Shown here piece by piece: positions 31,061 to 39,823 of a stretch of 64,000 nucleotides of DNA. The notes beneath the pieces were generated by a model. That model was not told the origin of the DNA and did not search any database. It was given only the letters and a program-made list of their open reading frames with translations. Numbering within the stretch: the first letter of the stretch is position 1; the number at the start of each line of letters is the position of its first letter. The stretch comes from DAOSXA01 sp964526835 (lineage in GTDB: Bacteria; Zixibacteria; MSB-5A5; GN15; FEB-12), in contig CAZGMK010000003.1 in NCBI GenBank assembly GCA_964526835.1, positions 1 through 64,000 of the forward strand, read 5' to 3'. Made by a program: the position numbers and the translations under genes.

Positions 31061-33970
31061 ATGCCCGCCACAAAAGCGGCTACTCGAAGGAAGCCAGCCA
31101 CCACGAAGAAAGCCGGCAAGTCCAAGGACCCTGCTGCCGGTCCTTCCGGCAAGTACTACTACTTCTTTGCCGACGGCAAGGCTGACGGCAGCGCCGACAT
31201 GAAGGATACTCTTGGAGGCAAGGGGGCCGGTTTGGCCGAGATGACGAACGCCGGTATTCCTGTGCCGCCTGGTTTCACGATCAGCACCGACGCCTGTACG
31301 CTGTATTACCAGAACAACCTGAGTATCCCGAAGAACATCGATAAGGACCTCGACAAGTACATGCAGCGGCTTGAGAAGGTCACCGGCAAGGGGTTCGGAG
31401 ATCCGTCGAACCCGCTTCTGGTTTCTGTGCGTTCAGGATCGAAATTCTCGATGCCCGGTATGATGGACACGGTTCTGAATCTTGGGCTTAATGAGGAGAC
31501 TTTGAAGGGATTGTCCGACAAGACCGGCAATCCTCGATTCGCGCTTGATGCTTATCGCCGTTTCATCGCCATGTTCGGCAATGTTGTGCTTGGTATTGAC
31601 AAGGACGTTTTCGAACAGGTTATCACGAAGACAAAGGAATCCAAGAAGATCAAGCAGGACAGCTCCCTTCAGGAGGCCGACCTTCGGGAGATTATCAAGA
31701 AGTTCAAGTCTATCATCAGGCGCAAGACCGGCGAGGATTTCCCGGAAGACCCGATGGTGCAGTTGCGCATGTCGCGCGATGCTGTCTTCCGCAGCTGGAA
31801 TAATCCCCGCGCGATCAGCTATCGCCGCATGCATGAGATACCATCCGATCTCGGCACTGCCGTCAACATCCAGACCATGGTTTTCGGCAACCTTGGCAAC
31901 GACAGCGGCACCGGCGTTGGGTTCACCCGCAACCCGGCTACGGGCGAGAAGGAGTTCTACGGTGAGTACCTGCTCAACGCTCAGGGTGAGGATGTAGTGG
32001 CTGGTGTAAGAACACCCCAGCCCATCATTCAGCTTTCCGAAGAGATGCCGGAGGTTTTCGATCAGCTTAAGGAGATCACCGACCGACTGGAGCAGCATTA
32101 TCGTGATGTTCAGGACTTCGAGTTCACCATTGAGCGGGGCAATCTGTATATGCTCCAGACGCGCACCGGCAAAAGGACGGTGCAGGCGGCTGTGAAGATC
32201 GCTGTGGATATGGTGAAGGAGGGGCTGATCAGCAAGGAAGAGGCGATCATGCGGATCACGCCCGGTGAGCTCGATCGGCTGTTGCATCCGAGCATCGACC
32301 CTTCGGCCAGTTTCGACGTAGTGGCGACCGGTCTGCCCGCCTCCCCGGGGGCCGCATCAGGAAGAGTGTACTTCACTGCCGAAGATGTTGTCAAGGCAGT
32401 TGCCAAGAAGAAGGCACCGGTTCTGCTGGTTCGTGAGGAGACCAATCCCGACGACATCGAGGGCATGCACTCGGCGGTGGGTATTCTGACTTCACGCGGG
32501 GGTATGACATCCCACGCAGCCGTGGTCGCCCGCGGTATGGGTAAGCCGTGTGTTTCCGGGGCCGAGGCGATCAGGGTTAACACTGCCAAGAAGCAGTTTT
32601 CGATTGGCAAGCTGATTATCAAGGAAGGCGAGATCGTCACGCTCGATGGCTCCACCGGCCAGGTTATAATCGGCGAAGTCCCGACTGTGGAACCCGAGCT
32701 TTCCGGCGAGTTCAGCGAGTTCATGGAGTGGGCCGACGAGGTTCGTCAGCTTGGCGTACGCACCAATGCCGATACGCCGAACGACGCCGCCCAGGCGATC
32801 AAGTTCGGTGCCGAGGGTATCGGGCTTTGTCGCACCGAGCACATGTTCTTCGCCGAGGAACGCATCCCAATCGTCCAGGAGATGATCCTGGCCGACACCA
32901 CCGAGGACCGTCAGGCGGCGCTGGACAAGCTGCTGCCATTCCAGAAGAAGGACTTCATCGAGATATTCGAAGCCATGAAGGGCCTTCCCGTGACGATTCG
33001 TACTCTCGATCCGCCGCTGCACGAGTTTCTTCCGAACCGCAACGAAGTTCAGGCTAAGATCGACAAGCTGGACAAGAAGGACGACGAGTACGAGGAGAAA
33101 CTCGAGCGCCTGAATAAGATACTGACCCGAATCGATGAGCTGCACGAGTTCAACCCCATGCTGGGTCATCGGGGTTGTCGCTTGGGTATTGTCTATCCGG
33201 AGATCACCGAGATGCAAGTCCGGGCGATTATCGAAGCTGCCTGTCACCTCCAGAAGAACAAGAAGAAAGTGCGTCCGGAGATCATGATTCCTCTGGTGGG
33301 ACATGTCAACGAGTTCAAGAACCAGAAGGAAGTTGTCCGTCGTATAGCTACCGAAGTGATGACCAAGCGCAAGATTCGGAAACTCGATTACCTGGTCGGT
33401 ACCATGATCGAGATCCCGCGCGCCGCCATCACGGCCGACGAGATCGCGGCTGAGGCTGAGTTCTTCAGCTTCGGCACCAACGATCTAACCCAGATGGCCA
33501 TGGGGTTCTCACGCGATGATGCCGGCAAGTTTCTGAATTTCTACGTCGAGAACGAGATTTTGCCCAAGGATCCGTTCGTGTCGCTCGACCAGGTCGGTGT
33601 CGGCAAGCTGGTGCAGATGGGACGGGACCTCGGAGTCCAGACCAACCCCGACCTGAAGGTCGGAATATGCGGTGAGCATGGGGGCGACCCCGAATCGATC
33701 GACTTCTGCCATCGCACCGGTCTTGATTATGTCTCCTGTTCACCGTTCAGAGTGCCGATCGCACGGCTCTCCGCGGCGCGAGCCACGCTGCGGGCGAACC
33801 CTGACATGGTCAAGCCGCCGTCGAAGTCGGCCGGTAAGAGTACCAAGAGGGCATCGGGTGGGAAGTCCACGGCCAGGAAGACGTCGAAGGAATCGACATC
33901 GAAGGCTGCAACAAAGCGGAAGACAACTCGGAAGAAGACCGCCAAGAGGAGGGCCCCTAAGAAGAAATAG
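31061..33970 (+). CDS. ppdK: Pyruvate, phosphate dikinase with basic N- and C-terminal tails
   Basis: Interconverts pyruvate + ATP + Pi and PEP + AMP + PPi, serving glycolysis or gluconeogenesis in anaerobes. Residues ~30-370 are the ATP-grasp domain (LGGKGAGLAEMTNAGIPVPP, SVRSGSKFSMPGMMDTVLNL), ~400-540 the phosphohistidine domain with His485 in GGMTSHAAVVARG, and ~550-905 the PEP-binding barrel (LCRTEHMFF, FGTNDLTQMAMGFSRDD, catalytic Cys870 in GICGEHGG). Typical enzymes are ~870-900 residues; the 969 here are due to added tails: an Ala/Lys/Arg-rich N-terminal ~27 residues and a Lys/Ser/Thr-rich C-terminal ~55 residues resembling histone H1 tails. Those tails are unusual for the family. Confidence 0.95.
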   Translation: MPATKAATRRKPATTKKAGKSKDPAAGPSGKYYYFFADGKADGSADMKDTLGGKGAGLAEMTNAGIPVPPGFTISTDACTLYYQNNLSIPKNIDKDLDKYMQRLEKVTGKGFGDPSNPLLVSVRSGSKFSMPGMMDTVLNLGLNEETLKGLSDKTGNPRFALDAYRRFIAMFGNVVLGIDKDVFEQVITKTKESKKIKQDSSLQEADLREIIKKFKSIIRRKTGEDFPEDPMVQLRMSRDAVFRSWNNPRAISYRRMHEIPSDLGTAVNIQTMVFGNLGNDSGTGVGFTRNPATGEKEFYGEYLLNAQGEDVVAGVRTPQPIIQLSEEMPEVFDQLKEITDRLEQHYRDVQDFEFTIERGNLYMLQTRTGKRTVQAAVKIAVDMVKEGLISKEEAIMRITPGELDRLLHPSIDPSASFDVVATGLPASPGAASGRVYFTAEDVVKAVAKKKAPVLLVREETNPDDIEGMHSAVGILTSRGGMTSHAAVVARGMGKPCVSGAEAIRVNTAKKQFSIGKLIIKEGEIVTLDGSTGQVIIGEVPTVEPELSGEFSEFMEWADEVRQLGVRTNADTPNDAAQAIKFGAEGIGLCRTEHMFFAEERIPIVQEMILADTTEDRQAALDKLLPFQKKDFIEIFEAMKGLPVTIRTLDPPLHEFLPNRNEVQAKIDKLDKKDDEYEEKLERLNKILTRIDELHEFNPMLGHRGCRLGIVYPEITEMQVRAIIEAACHLQKNKKKVRPEIMIPLVGHVNEFKNQKEVVRRIATEVMTKRKIRKLDYLVGTMIEIPRAAITADEIAAEAEFFSFGTNDLTQMAMGFSRDDAGKFLNFYVENEILPKDPFVSLDQVGVGKLVQMGRDLGVQTNPDLKVGICGEHGGDPESIDFCHRTGLDYVSCSPFRVPIARLSAARATLRANPDMVKPPSKSAGKSTKRASGGKSTARKTSKESTSKAATKRKTTRKKTAKRRAPKKK

Positions 33971-34003
33971 CGATCATCCGACGCTGAGTCTCCGCAGACC
34001 CTT

Positions 34004-34040
34004 AACGGCCGCTGGGGGTTTTTCCTCCGGCGGCCGTTTT
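34004..34040 (+). terminator. Rho-independent terminator after ppdK
   Basis: AACGGCCGC (34004-34012) pairs with GCGGCCGTT (34030-34038) and is followed by TT; the loop contains GGGGGTTTTTCC. It starts 34 bases after the ppdK stop. Confidence 0.8.
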
Positions 34041-34183
34041 CTAAGGCCCCGACTCGCGCCGGGCAACAATGGGCTTTTCCGGGCGCGTCGAATTCGTTAA
34101 GTTGCGGCACGGAGCCGGTGGGCGTCGGCGCCGAATTGGACCGTTTTGGTTGTTATGCATTTACTCAGGACGGATCTTTACCT

Positions 34184-36286
34184 ATGCGCAATCGACTTGA
34201 CAGGATCTTTCGTCCCCGTTCAGTGGCGGTGATCGGCGCCTCGACGAGAAAGGGGACGATTGGTCGGGAGACGCTCCACAATATTCTCCTGGCCGAGTAT
34301 AACGGGAAAGTCTTCCCAGTCAACCCCAAGGCCAGTGTGATTCATTCGATCAAGGCCTACTCGACGATCCTCGATGTTCCCGATGCCGTCGACCTGGCTA
34401 TCATCATTGTCCCCAAGCACGGCGTGGCTGAGGTGGCCCGTCAGTGCGGCGAGAAGGGGGTCAAGGGGCTGGTCGTTATCTCCGCCGGCTTCTCCGAAGT
34501 TGGCAGTGAGGGTAAGCGCCGCGAACAGGAGTTACTAAAGGTCGTGCGTGAGTACGATATGCGCATGATCGGTCCGAATTGCTTCGGCATCGTCAATACC
34601 GATCCGAAAGTCAGCCTCAATGCCACTTTCGGGAAGACCTTCCCCAAGCGCGGCCGGGTAGGCTTCATTACTCAGTCCGGGGCTATGGGTGAGGCTATCA
34701 TGAACATAGCTCGCGAGCTGGGAATCGGCTTCTCGGTCGTGGCCTCCATCGGGAACAAGGCCGACATATCCTCTAACGACGTACTGGAGTACTTCAAGGA
34801 CGATCCCAATACCGACATTGTCCTGATGTATCTGGAGAACTTCGGAAACCCTCGTCACTTCACGGAAATTGCTCGTGAGACTTGTCGGAAGAAGCCGATT
34901 GTCGCAGTTAAGTCGGGGCGAACGACTCTGGGCGCCAAGGCGGCATCCTCGCACACCGGGGCGCTGGCCGGCCTGGACGTAGGCGTCGACGCTCTTTTCG
35001 AGCAAACCGGGGTGATCCGGGTTGATACGGTCGAGGAGTTGTTCGATGTCGCGATGGCCCTCTCGAATCAACCCGTCCCCAAGGGTAACCGCGTGATCGT
35101 GGTCACTAACGCCGGTGGTCCCGGTATTCTCGCGACCGACGCTCTGGTCAACCACGGAATGGAAATGCCGCCACTGTCAAGGGCGACGGTCAAGAAACTA
35201 AGACAGGTGATCTCGGCCGAAGCATCGTTTTCCAATCCGATGGATATGGTCGCCGGCGCCGGCCCGCGGGAGTTCCTGGAGACCCTGAATGCAGTCAAGA
35301 ACGACAAGAGATACGATTCGATCATTCCCATTTTTGTCCCCCCAGTGACCATCAGCGAGCTGGAAGTGGCCGAGAATATCGTGCAGGCCGTCGGCAAGTC
35401 GGATAAGACGGTTCTGGCGTGCTTTATGGGCGCGGGCTGGTCCAGCAAGGGTATGCTGCACATGCGCGCTAACGGTATTCCTGTCTATATTTTCCCGGAG
35501 GCGATTGCCAAGACGCTTTCTAACCTGTACAGCTATCAGAGACGAGTCAGCAAGCCTCGTGGCAAGTTCCGCAAGTTCAAGGTCGATTCGGCTGCAGTCG
35601 AAGCGATCTGTGAGAGGGCTAAAGCGGAGAAACGTGATCGCATTGTCGGCGATGAGGCCATTGCTATCCTTGATGCCTATGGGATTCAGGCGGCCCCGTA
35701 CGAGTATGCCGACAGCGCTGAGAGCGCCGCCAGGGTGGCCCATGGAATGGGCTTTCCCCTGGTCATGAAAGTTGCCACTCCTTCCATTCTGCACAAGACC
35801 GAAGTAGGCGGCGTCGAGGTTGATCTACGCACGGAAGCTGAGGTGAAGAAAGCCTTCAAGTCATTGCAGAAGAAGGTGCGTGAGGCCGGCGATGAGGGCG
35901 ATCTTTCGGTGGCTCTGCAGCGGATGATCAGTGGAGGCATCGAGACCGTCATGGGCATGACAGTGGATCCGTCCTTTGGCCCGTTGATCATGTTTGGTCT
36001 CGGCGGCATATACGTTGAAGTCATGAAGGATGTCGCTTTCCGCATTGCGCCTCTGACCGATCAGAACGCCAGAGAGATGATTCGATCGTTGCGGTCGTTT
36101 CCGCTCCTGGATGGTTTCAGGGGAGCTCCCCCGGTCGACCAGGCGACCCTTGAGGACACCCTCTTGAGGCTCTCGCAATTGATACGTGACTTTGATTGCT
36201 TTGCGGAGGTGGATATCAACCCGTTTATTGCCTCCCCGGAGAGAGAGCGTTGTGTGGCGGTTGATGCCCGCTTCATTGTCAAGTAG
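34184..36286 (+). CDS. Acetate-CoA ligase (ADP-forming), fused alpha and beta subunits
   Basis: Converts acyl-CoA + ADP + Pi to acid + CoA + ATP, the energy-conserving end step of fermentation in archaea and some anaerobic bacteria. Residues 1-~450 are the alpha part: CoA-binding (FRPRSVAVIGAS, VFPVNPK), GPNCFGIVNT, and ASSHTGALAG with the candidate phosphohistidine. Residues ~460-700 are the beta part, an ATP-grasp (GIQAAPYEYADSAESAARVA, FPLVMKVATPSILHKTEVGG, FGLGGIYVEVMKDVAFRIAP). The frame opens earlier at a GTG (34118), but ATG 34184 gives the family-standard MRNRLDRIFRPRSVAVIGAS. Confidence 0.92.
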   Translation: MRNRLDRIFRPRSVAVIGASTRKGTIGRETLHNILLAEYNGKVFPVNPKASVIHSIKAYSTILDVPDAVDLAIIIVPKHGVAEVARQCGEKGVKGLVVISAGFSEVGSEGKRREQELLKVVREYDMRMIGPNCFGIVNTDPKVSLNATFGKTFPKRGRVGFITQSGAMGEAIMNIARELGIGFSVVASIGNKADISSNDVLEYFKDDPNTDIVLMYLENFGNPRHFTEIARETCRKKPIVAVKSGRTTLGAKAASSHTGALAGLDVGVDALFEQTGVIRVDTVEELFDVAMALSNQPVPKGNRVIVVTNAGGPGILATDALVNHGMEMPPLSRATVKKLRQVISAEASFSNPMDMVAGAGPREFLETLNAVKNDKRYDSIIPIFVPPVTISELEVAENIVQAVGKSDKTVLACFMGAGWSSKGMLHMRANGIPVYIFPEAIAKTLSNLYSYQRRVSKPRGKFRKFKVDSAAVEAICERAKAEKRDRIVGDEAIAILDAYGIQAAPYEYADSAESAARVAHGMGFPLVMKVATPSILHKTEVGGVEVDLRTEAEVKKAFKSLQKKVREAGDEGDLSVALQRMISGGIETVMGMTVDPSFGPLIMFGLGGIYVEVMKDVAFRIAPLTDQNAREMIRSLRSFPLLDGFRGAPPVDQATLEDTLLRLSQLIRDFDCFAEVDINPFIASPERERCVAVDARFIVK

Positions 36287-36322
36287 GCAGGCGACTGTTC
36301 GAAACGGCTTCCTGTCTGCAAC

Positions 36323-36349
36323 GGTGCGCCCCTTGTCCCCGGGCGCGCC
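36323..36349 (+). terminator. Possible terminator hairpin after the ADP-forming ligase
   Basis: GGTGCGCCC (36323-36331) pairs with GGGCGCGCC (36341-36349) with one G-T wobble around a 9-nt loop, 37 bases after the stop. No T-run, so it may be Rho-assisted or only a processing signal. Confidence 0.35.
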
Positions 36350-36395
36350 ATCGGCTATATTGGTTGCCGACGTCTAACCATGGAAGGGTCCTCGT

Positions 36396-37064
36396 ATGCG
36401 TTATGAGCTTCGTTCGATAGGTATCTGGTCGTTTGTCAAGGTGGCGTTTTTTGTCAACCTCGTCGCCGGGTTCGTAAGCGGCCTTCTTTACGCCATGTTC
36501 TTCGGGGCCATCATGGCCGCGATGTCCCAGATGCCGCAGTTCGGGGGCGCCTTTCAGGAGATGCAGGGGGTCGGGATCGGCGCGATGTTAATTCTCTTTC
36601 CCATCATGGGCGCCTTCGGCGCGGCCTTTTTCGGTACCCTGTTCGGGTTGATTTTCGTGGCGATATACAATCTCACGGCCAGGGTGGTCGGCGGACTGGA
36701 ACTGAACTTCCAGCTCGCACGCATTGAAGGCCCGGTTGTGCCGGGTCCACAGCATCCGGATCCTCAGTCCCCGCAGCAGCCACCGTCTCCCGCCGCGGGA
36801 CAATCGCGCGACATGCGGGCCGAGAAGGCGGACATGTCTGAGCCTGTTGTCGGGGCTGATCCGACGGTGTCTACCATGACCTCGCCGCCGGTATCTGAGC
36901 CCAGGCCGACCGAACCAATTCCACCAGAGGCCCCATCCAGGCCCGCCAATCAAGAAGGCGGCAGGAAATCGGACGAGAGCACGGATCGATCGAGCCGAGA
37001 CCGAGGATCAGACCAAAGCGATGACACGTCGGCCGAACCGCCGGAGGACAGGCCTCGAGTATGA
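36396..37064 (+). CDS. Small membrane protein with disordered Pro/Ser/Glu-rich tail
   Basis: A 222-residue protein. Residues ~12-45 and ~50-100 form two to three helices (FVKVAFFVNLVAGFVSGLLY, GIGAMLILFPIMGAFGAAFF), with ELRSIGIWSFVKV at the start resembling DUF3566-like membrane domains. The rest (~110-222) is low-complexity, rich in Pro, Ser, Asp and Arg, presumably cytoplasmic and disordered. It overlaps the gltX start by four bases (ATGA), so it is coupled to glutamyl-tRNA synthetase, but no functional reason is visible. Confidence 0.72.
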   Translation: MRYELRSIGIWSFVKVAFFVNLVAGFVSGLLYAMFFGAIMAAMSQMPQFGGAFQEMQGVGIGAMLILFPIMGAFGAAFFGTLFGLIFVAIYNLTARVVGGLELNFQLARIEGPVVPGPQHPDPQSPQQPPSPAAGQSRDMRAEKADMSEPVVGADPTVSTMTSPPVSEPRPTEPIPPEAPSRPANQEGGRKSDESTDRSSRDRGSDQSDDTSAEPPEDRPRV

Positions 37065-38512
37065 GTAGTGACAAAGATATCCGTGTCCGCATAGCTCCGT
37101 CTCCATCGGGATATGTCCATGTGGGGACCGCTCGGATGGCCATATGCAATTGGCTGTTCGCCCGCCACCATGGGGGCAAGTTCCTGGTTCGGATTGAAGA
37201 CACCGACAAGGAGCGCAGCAAACCAGAATACATAGATGCGATTCTTGACTCCTTCCGGTGGTTGGGACTGGACTGGGATGGAGACGTCGTTCGCCAGTCT
37301 ATGCGTCGGGACCATTACAACCGGTTCGCCAGACGGATTCTGGATTCCGGCGCCGGGTACCGGTGCTTTTGCACTCCTGAGCAACTCGCCCGGGATCGCG
37401 AGGAGGCCAAGGCGAGAAAGGGACCCCTGCAGTATAATCGACGGTGTCTGCACCTGACACCTGAAGAGATTGACCGAAAGATGGCCGATGGGCTGCCGTA
37501 CACGATCCGCCTTCGCATTCCGGAGGGGGAGACAGTCTATGAAGATATGGTCAGCGGCGTGTTGACTCGTCAGAATGCCGAGATAGAAGACTTCATTATT
37601 GCGCGGTCCGACGGCAGCGCTGTTTACAATCTGGCGGTCGTGGTGGACGATCACGATATGGGTATCACGCATGTGTTTCGCGGCAATGACCATGTGACCA
37701 ATACATTCAAGCAGGTGCACATTTACCGGGCATTGGGCTGGGAACCGCCGCGATTCGGACATGTTCCGCTCATTCTGCGACCCGACAAGAAGAAGGTGAG
37801 CAAGCGTCTGGGCGACAAGGATGTGATCGCCTACCGAAACGAGGGGATACTCCCGGAAGCGATGTTCAACTACCTCAGCCTGCTCGGGTGGTCATCCCGC
37901 GATGACCGTGAGATATACACTCGTGATGAGTTAGTCGAGGTTTTCACGGCCGACAATCTCAGGGCGGCCAACGCCATATTTGACGAGGAGAAACTGCTGG
38001 CTCTTAACGGCGAGCACATCCGCATGAAGTCGGACCATGAACTCGCCGTCATGGTAGCTCCCATGCTGGTAGAGGCCGGTCTCACGTCGAAGTACTGGCT
38101 GGAGACGCGTTGGGAGTACCTCAGGGCAGTGATAAGCCAACTCAAGTCCCGGGCGGCGCGTCTGTCTGACTTCGTGCAGCGCGGCGGATATTACTTCTCG
38201 TTCGAGCACGACTACGACCCCGAGGCCGAGGAGAAGCACTTCACACCCGAGGCTGCTGATCGGCTGGAGAAGCTGGCCGCTCGGTTCGACTCACTGGAAT
38301 CGTTCTCTGCGGGGAGCTTAGAGAGGACACTGAATGAGTTGGCCGACGAGCTCGGAGTGAAGCGCGGGGTTCTGATCCATCCCACGCGACTGGCTGTTTC
38401 GGGAATGCCGGTCGGTCCGTCGCTGTACGACATGCTGGAATTGCTGGGCCCGCATAATGTTGTCCCGCGCTTGCGTTATGCCGTAGACCATATAAGAAGA
38501 AACAAGAATTGA
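37061..38512 (+). CDS. gltX: Glutamyl-tRNA synthetase
   Basis: Charges tRNA-Glu (and tRNA-Gln if non-discriminating). At 483 residues it is a normal bacterial class I enzyme: APSPSGYVHVGTAR carries the HIGH-type motif at residues 20-23, FLVRIEDTDKERS binds Glu/ATP, LNVWRGNDH-like VFRGNDHVTNTFKQV precedes the KVSKRLGDK (KMSKS-type) loop, and the C-terminal helical anticodon-binding domain fills ~320-483. It starts inside the end of the membrane-protein gene and is followed three bases later by rubrerythrin. Confidence 0.96.
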   Translation: MSSDKDIRVRIAPSPSGYVHVGTARMAICNWLFARHHGGKFLVRIEDTDKERSKPEYIDAILDSFRWLGLDWDGDVVRQSMRRDHYNRFARRILDSGAGYRCFCTPEQLARDREEAKARKGPLQYNRRCLHLTPEEIDRKMADGLPYTIRLRIPEGETVYEDMVSGVLTRQNAEIEDFIIARSDGSAVYNLAVVVDDHDMGITHVFRGNDHVTNTFKQVHIYRALGWEPPRFGHVPLILRPDKKKVSKRLGDKDVIAYRNEGILPEAMFNYLSLLGWSSRDDREIYTRDELVEVFTADNLRAANAIFDEEKLLALNGEHIRMKSDHELAVMVAPMLVEAGLTSKYWLETRWEYLRAVISQLKSRAARLSDFVQRGGYYFSFEHDYDPEAEEKHFTPEAADRLEKLAARFDSLESFSAGSLERTLNELADELGVKRGVLIHPTRLAVSGMPVGPSLYDMLELLGPHNVVPRLRYAVDHIRRNKN

Positions 38513-38515
38513 TCT

Positions 38516-39031
38516 ATGACTGGAGAGACTGAAGTGGGTGATAAGCAGATGCTGGCGGACCTGCTCAAGACCGCTATCAAGGGCGAGATCGATGGTTATA
38601 CTTTCTATGATCTCCTGGCAAAAAGGGCCACCGATGACGACGCTCGCCGCAAGCTGGAAGGTCTGCGGGACGATGAGAAGCGCCACCGGGTCACTCTTGA
38701 AGAGATGTACCACAAGTACGTTGGCGGCGAAATTGGAGAACTGCCGGAAAAGGGCTTGACACCTTTGGCGGAAGTGTTTAGGAAGGGGCAGTTGGACAAG
38801 CGCAAGACCGAAACCGAGTTCATTAACCTGGCCATAGAGGCCGAGCTTGCGGCTACGCAGTACTACCAGGAGAAGATGGAGTCATCATCGGATGCGCAGT
38901 TCCGCGAGATCTTTGACCGTTTGGCTGCGGAAGAACACAGCCATTATGAGCTGCTTCAGGCGGAAAAGCAGGCCCTGGGCGGAAATTACCACTGGTTCAG
39001 CTTCGGTGAAGGAGCGCCGCTTGAGGATTGA
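38516..39031 (+). CDS. Rubrerythrin-type ferritin-like diiron protein
   Basis: A 171-residue four-helix protein with two ExxH-type pairs: AIKGEIDGYTFYDLLAKRA, GLRDDEKRHRVTLEEMYHKY, LAIEAELAATQYYQEKMESS and LAAEEHSHYELLQAEKQALG. These are the diiron ligands of rubrerythrins, which reduce hydrogen peroxide in anaerobes. The usual C-terminal rubredoxin domain is missing here, but a rubredoxin-like protein is encoded 36 bases downstream, so the two domains have been split into separate genes. Confidence 0.85.
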   Translation: MTGETEVGDKQMLADLLKTAIKGEIDGYTFYDLLAKRATDDDARRKLEGLRDDEKRHRVTLEEMYHKYVGGEIGELPEKGLTPLAEVFRKGQLDKRKTETEFINLAIEAELAATQYYQEKMESSSDAQFREIFDRLAAEEHSHYELLQAEKQALGGNYHWFSFGEGAPLED

Positions 39032-39067
39032 GTTGATCGCTGGATATCAAATTGAGACTGCCGTGCT

Positions 39068-39265
39068 ATGCAATGGACGTGTGACATTTGCGGATACCTG
39101 CATGATGATGAGGAAGCCCCGCTGACCTGTCCGGTCTGCGGCGCTCCTCAGGACAAGTTTTCTGAGCAGTACGGCGACGATGATCTCGGCCTGGATCGCG
39201 TCGAGCAAGACGACGACATGGATGACTTCGACCGAGACTTGTTCGCCGATTACGACGATGAGTGA
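39068..39265 (+). CDS. Rubredoxin-like iron protein with acidic tail
   Basis: A 65-residue protein with CDICGY and CPVCGAPQDKF, the paired CxxCG knuckles that bind a single iron in the rubredoxin domain of rubrerythrins. The second half is very acidic (DDDMDDFDRDLFADYDDE). It probably passes electrons to the preceding rubrerythrin. Its stop overlaps the start of the peroxiredoxin gene by eight bases. Confidence 0.85.
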   Translation: MQWTCDICGYLHDDEEAPLTCPVCGAPQDKFSEQYGDDDLGLDRVEQDDDMDDFDRDLFADYDDE

Positions 39266-39779
39266 TCATAAGTCTGACGGGCATCAGGCGTACTTCGAGA
39301 CGTCGGTTAATGTGGGGGACCCTGCGCCCGATTTTACGCTGCCCACTCATAATGAAGGCGAGTTGAACCTCGCCTGGTATCGGGGTCGCAAAAACGTGGT
39401 ATTGGCCTTTTATCCGGCCGACTGGACGCCGGTCTGTGCGACTCAGGTCCCCGGCTATCACGCGGACATCGGCCGGTTCGAGGAGTACGATTGCCAGCTT
39501 CTGTGCATATCCGTTGATTCTATCCCGTGCCACATGGCCTGGGCCAAGTCGATGGGTGGCCTCTCATTTCCACTCATGTCCGACTTCTGGCCGCACGGTG
39601 CGGTAGCTGGCAAGTACGGTGTGCTGAACTCGAAGGGTTACTGTAACAGGACGGTGTTCCTTATCGACAAGGGTGGTATCGTGCGCTGGATTGATGCTGT
39701 CCACCCTGCGGTACTCCCGGACAACGAGAAGCTATTCAAGCAGTTGGATGTCCTCATGCAGGAGAACAACACTACCTGA
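39258..39779 (+). CDS. Peroxiredoxin (AhpC/TSA family)
   Basis: Thiol peroxidase of 173 residues. DPAPDFTLP is the family opening, FYPADWTPVC contains the active-site Thr and peroxidatic Cys60, and a further Cys lies in SIPCHMAW and in KGYCNRTVF. PLMSDFWPHG and YGVLNSKG are typical of the AhpC-like group. The start is set at ATG 39258 (MSDHKSDGHQ), which overlaps the rubredoxin-like stop; the longer frame to 39180 runs over that gene and lacks a signal for initiation. Confidence 0.9.
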   Translation: MSDHKSDGHQAYFETSVNVGDPAPDFTLPTHNEGELNLAWYRGRKNVVLAFYPADWTPVCATQVPGYHADIGRFEEYDCQLLCISVDSIPCHMAWAKSMGGLSFPLMSDFWPHGAVAGKYGVLNSKGYCNRTVFLIDKGGIVRWIDAVHPAVLPDNEKLFKQLDVLMQENNTT

Positions 39780-39823
39780 TCCCGACGACCCAGACCAATG
39801 AACCCGCTATAAGGAGGCGGTAA

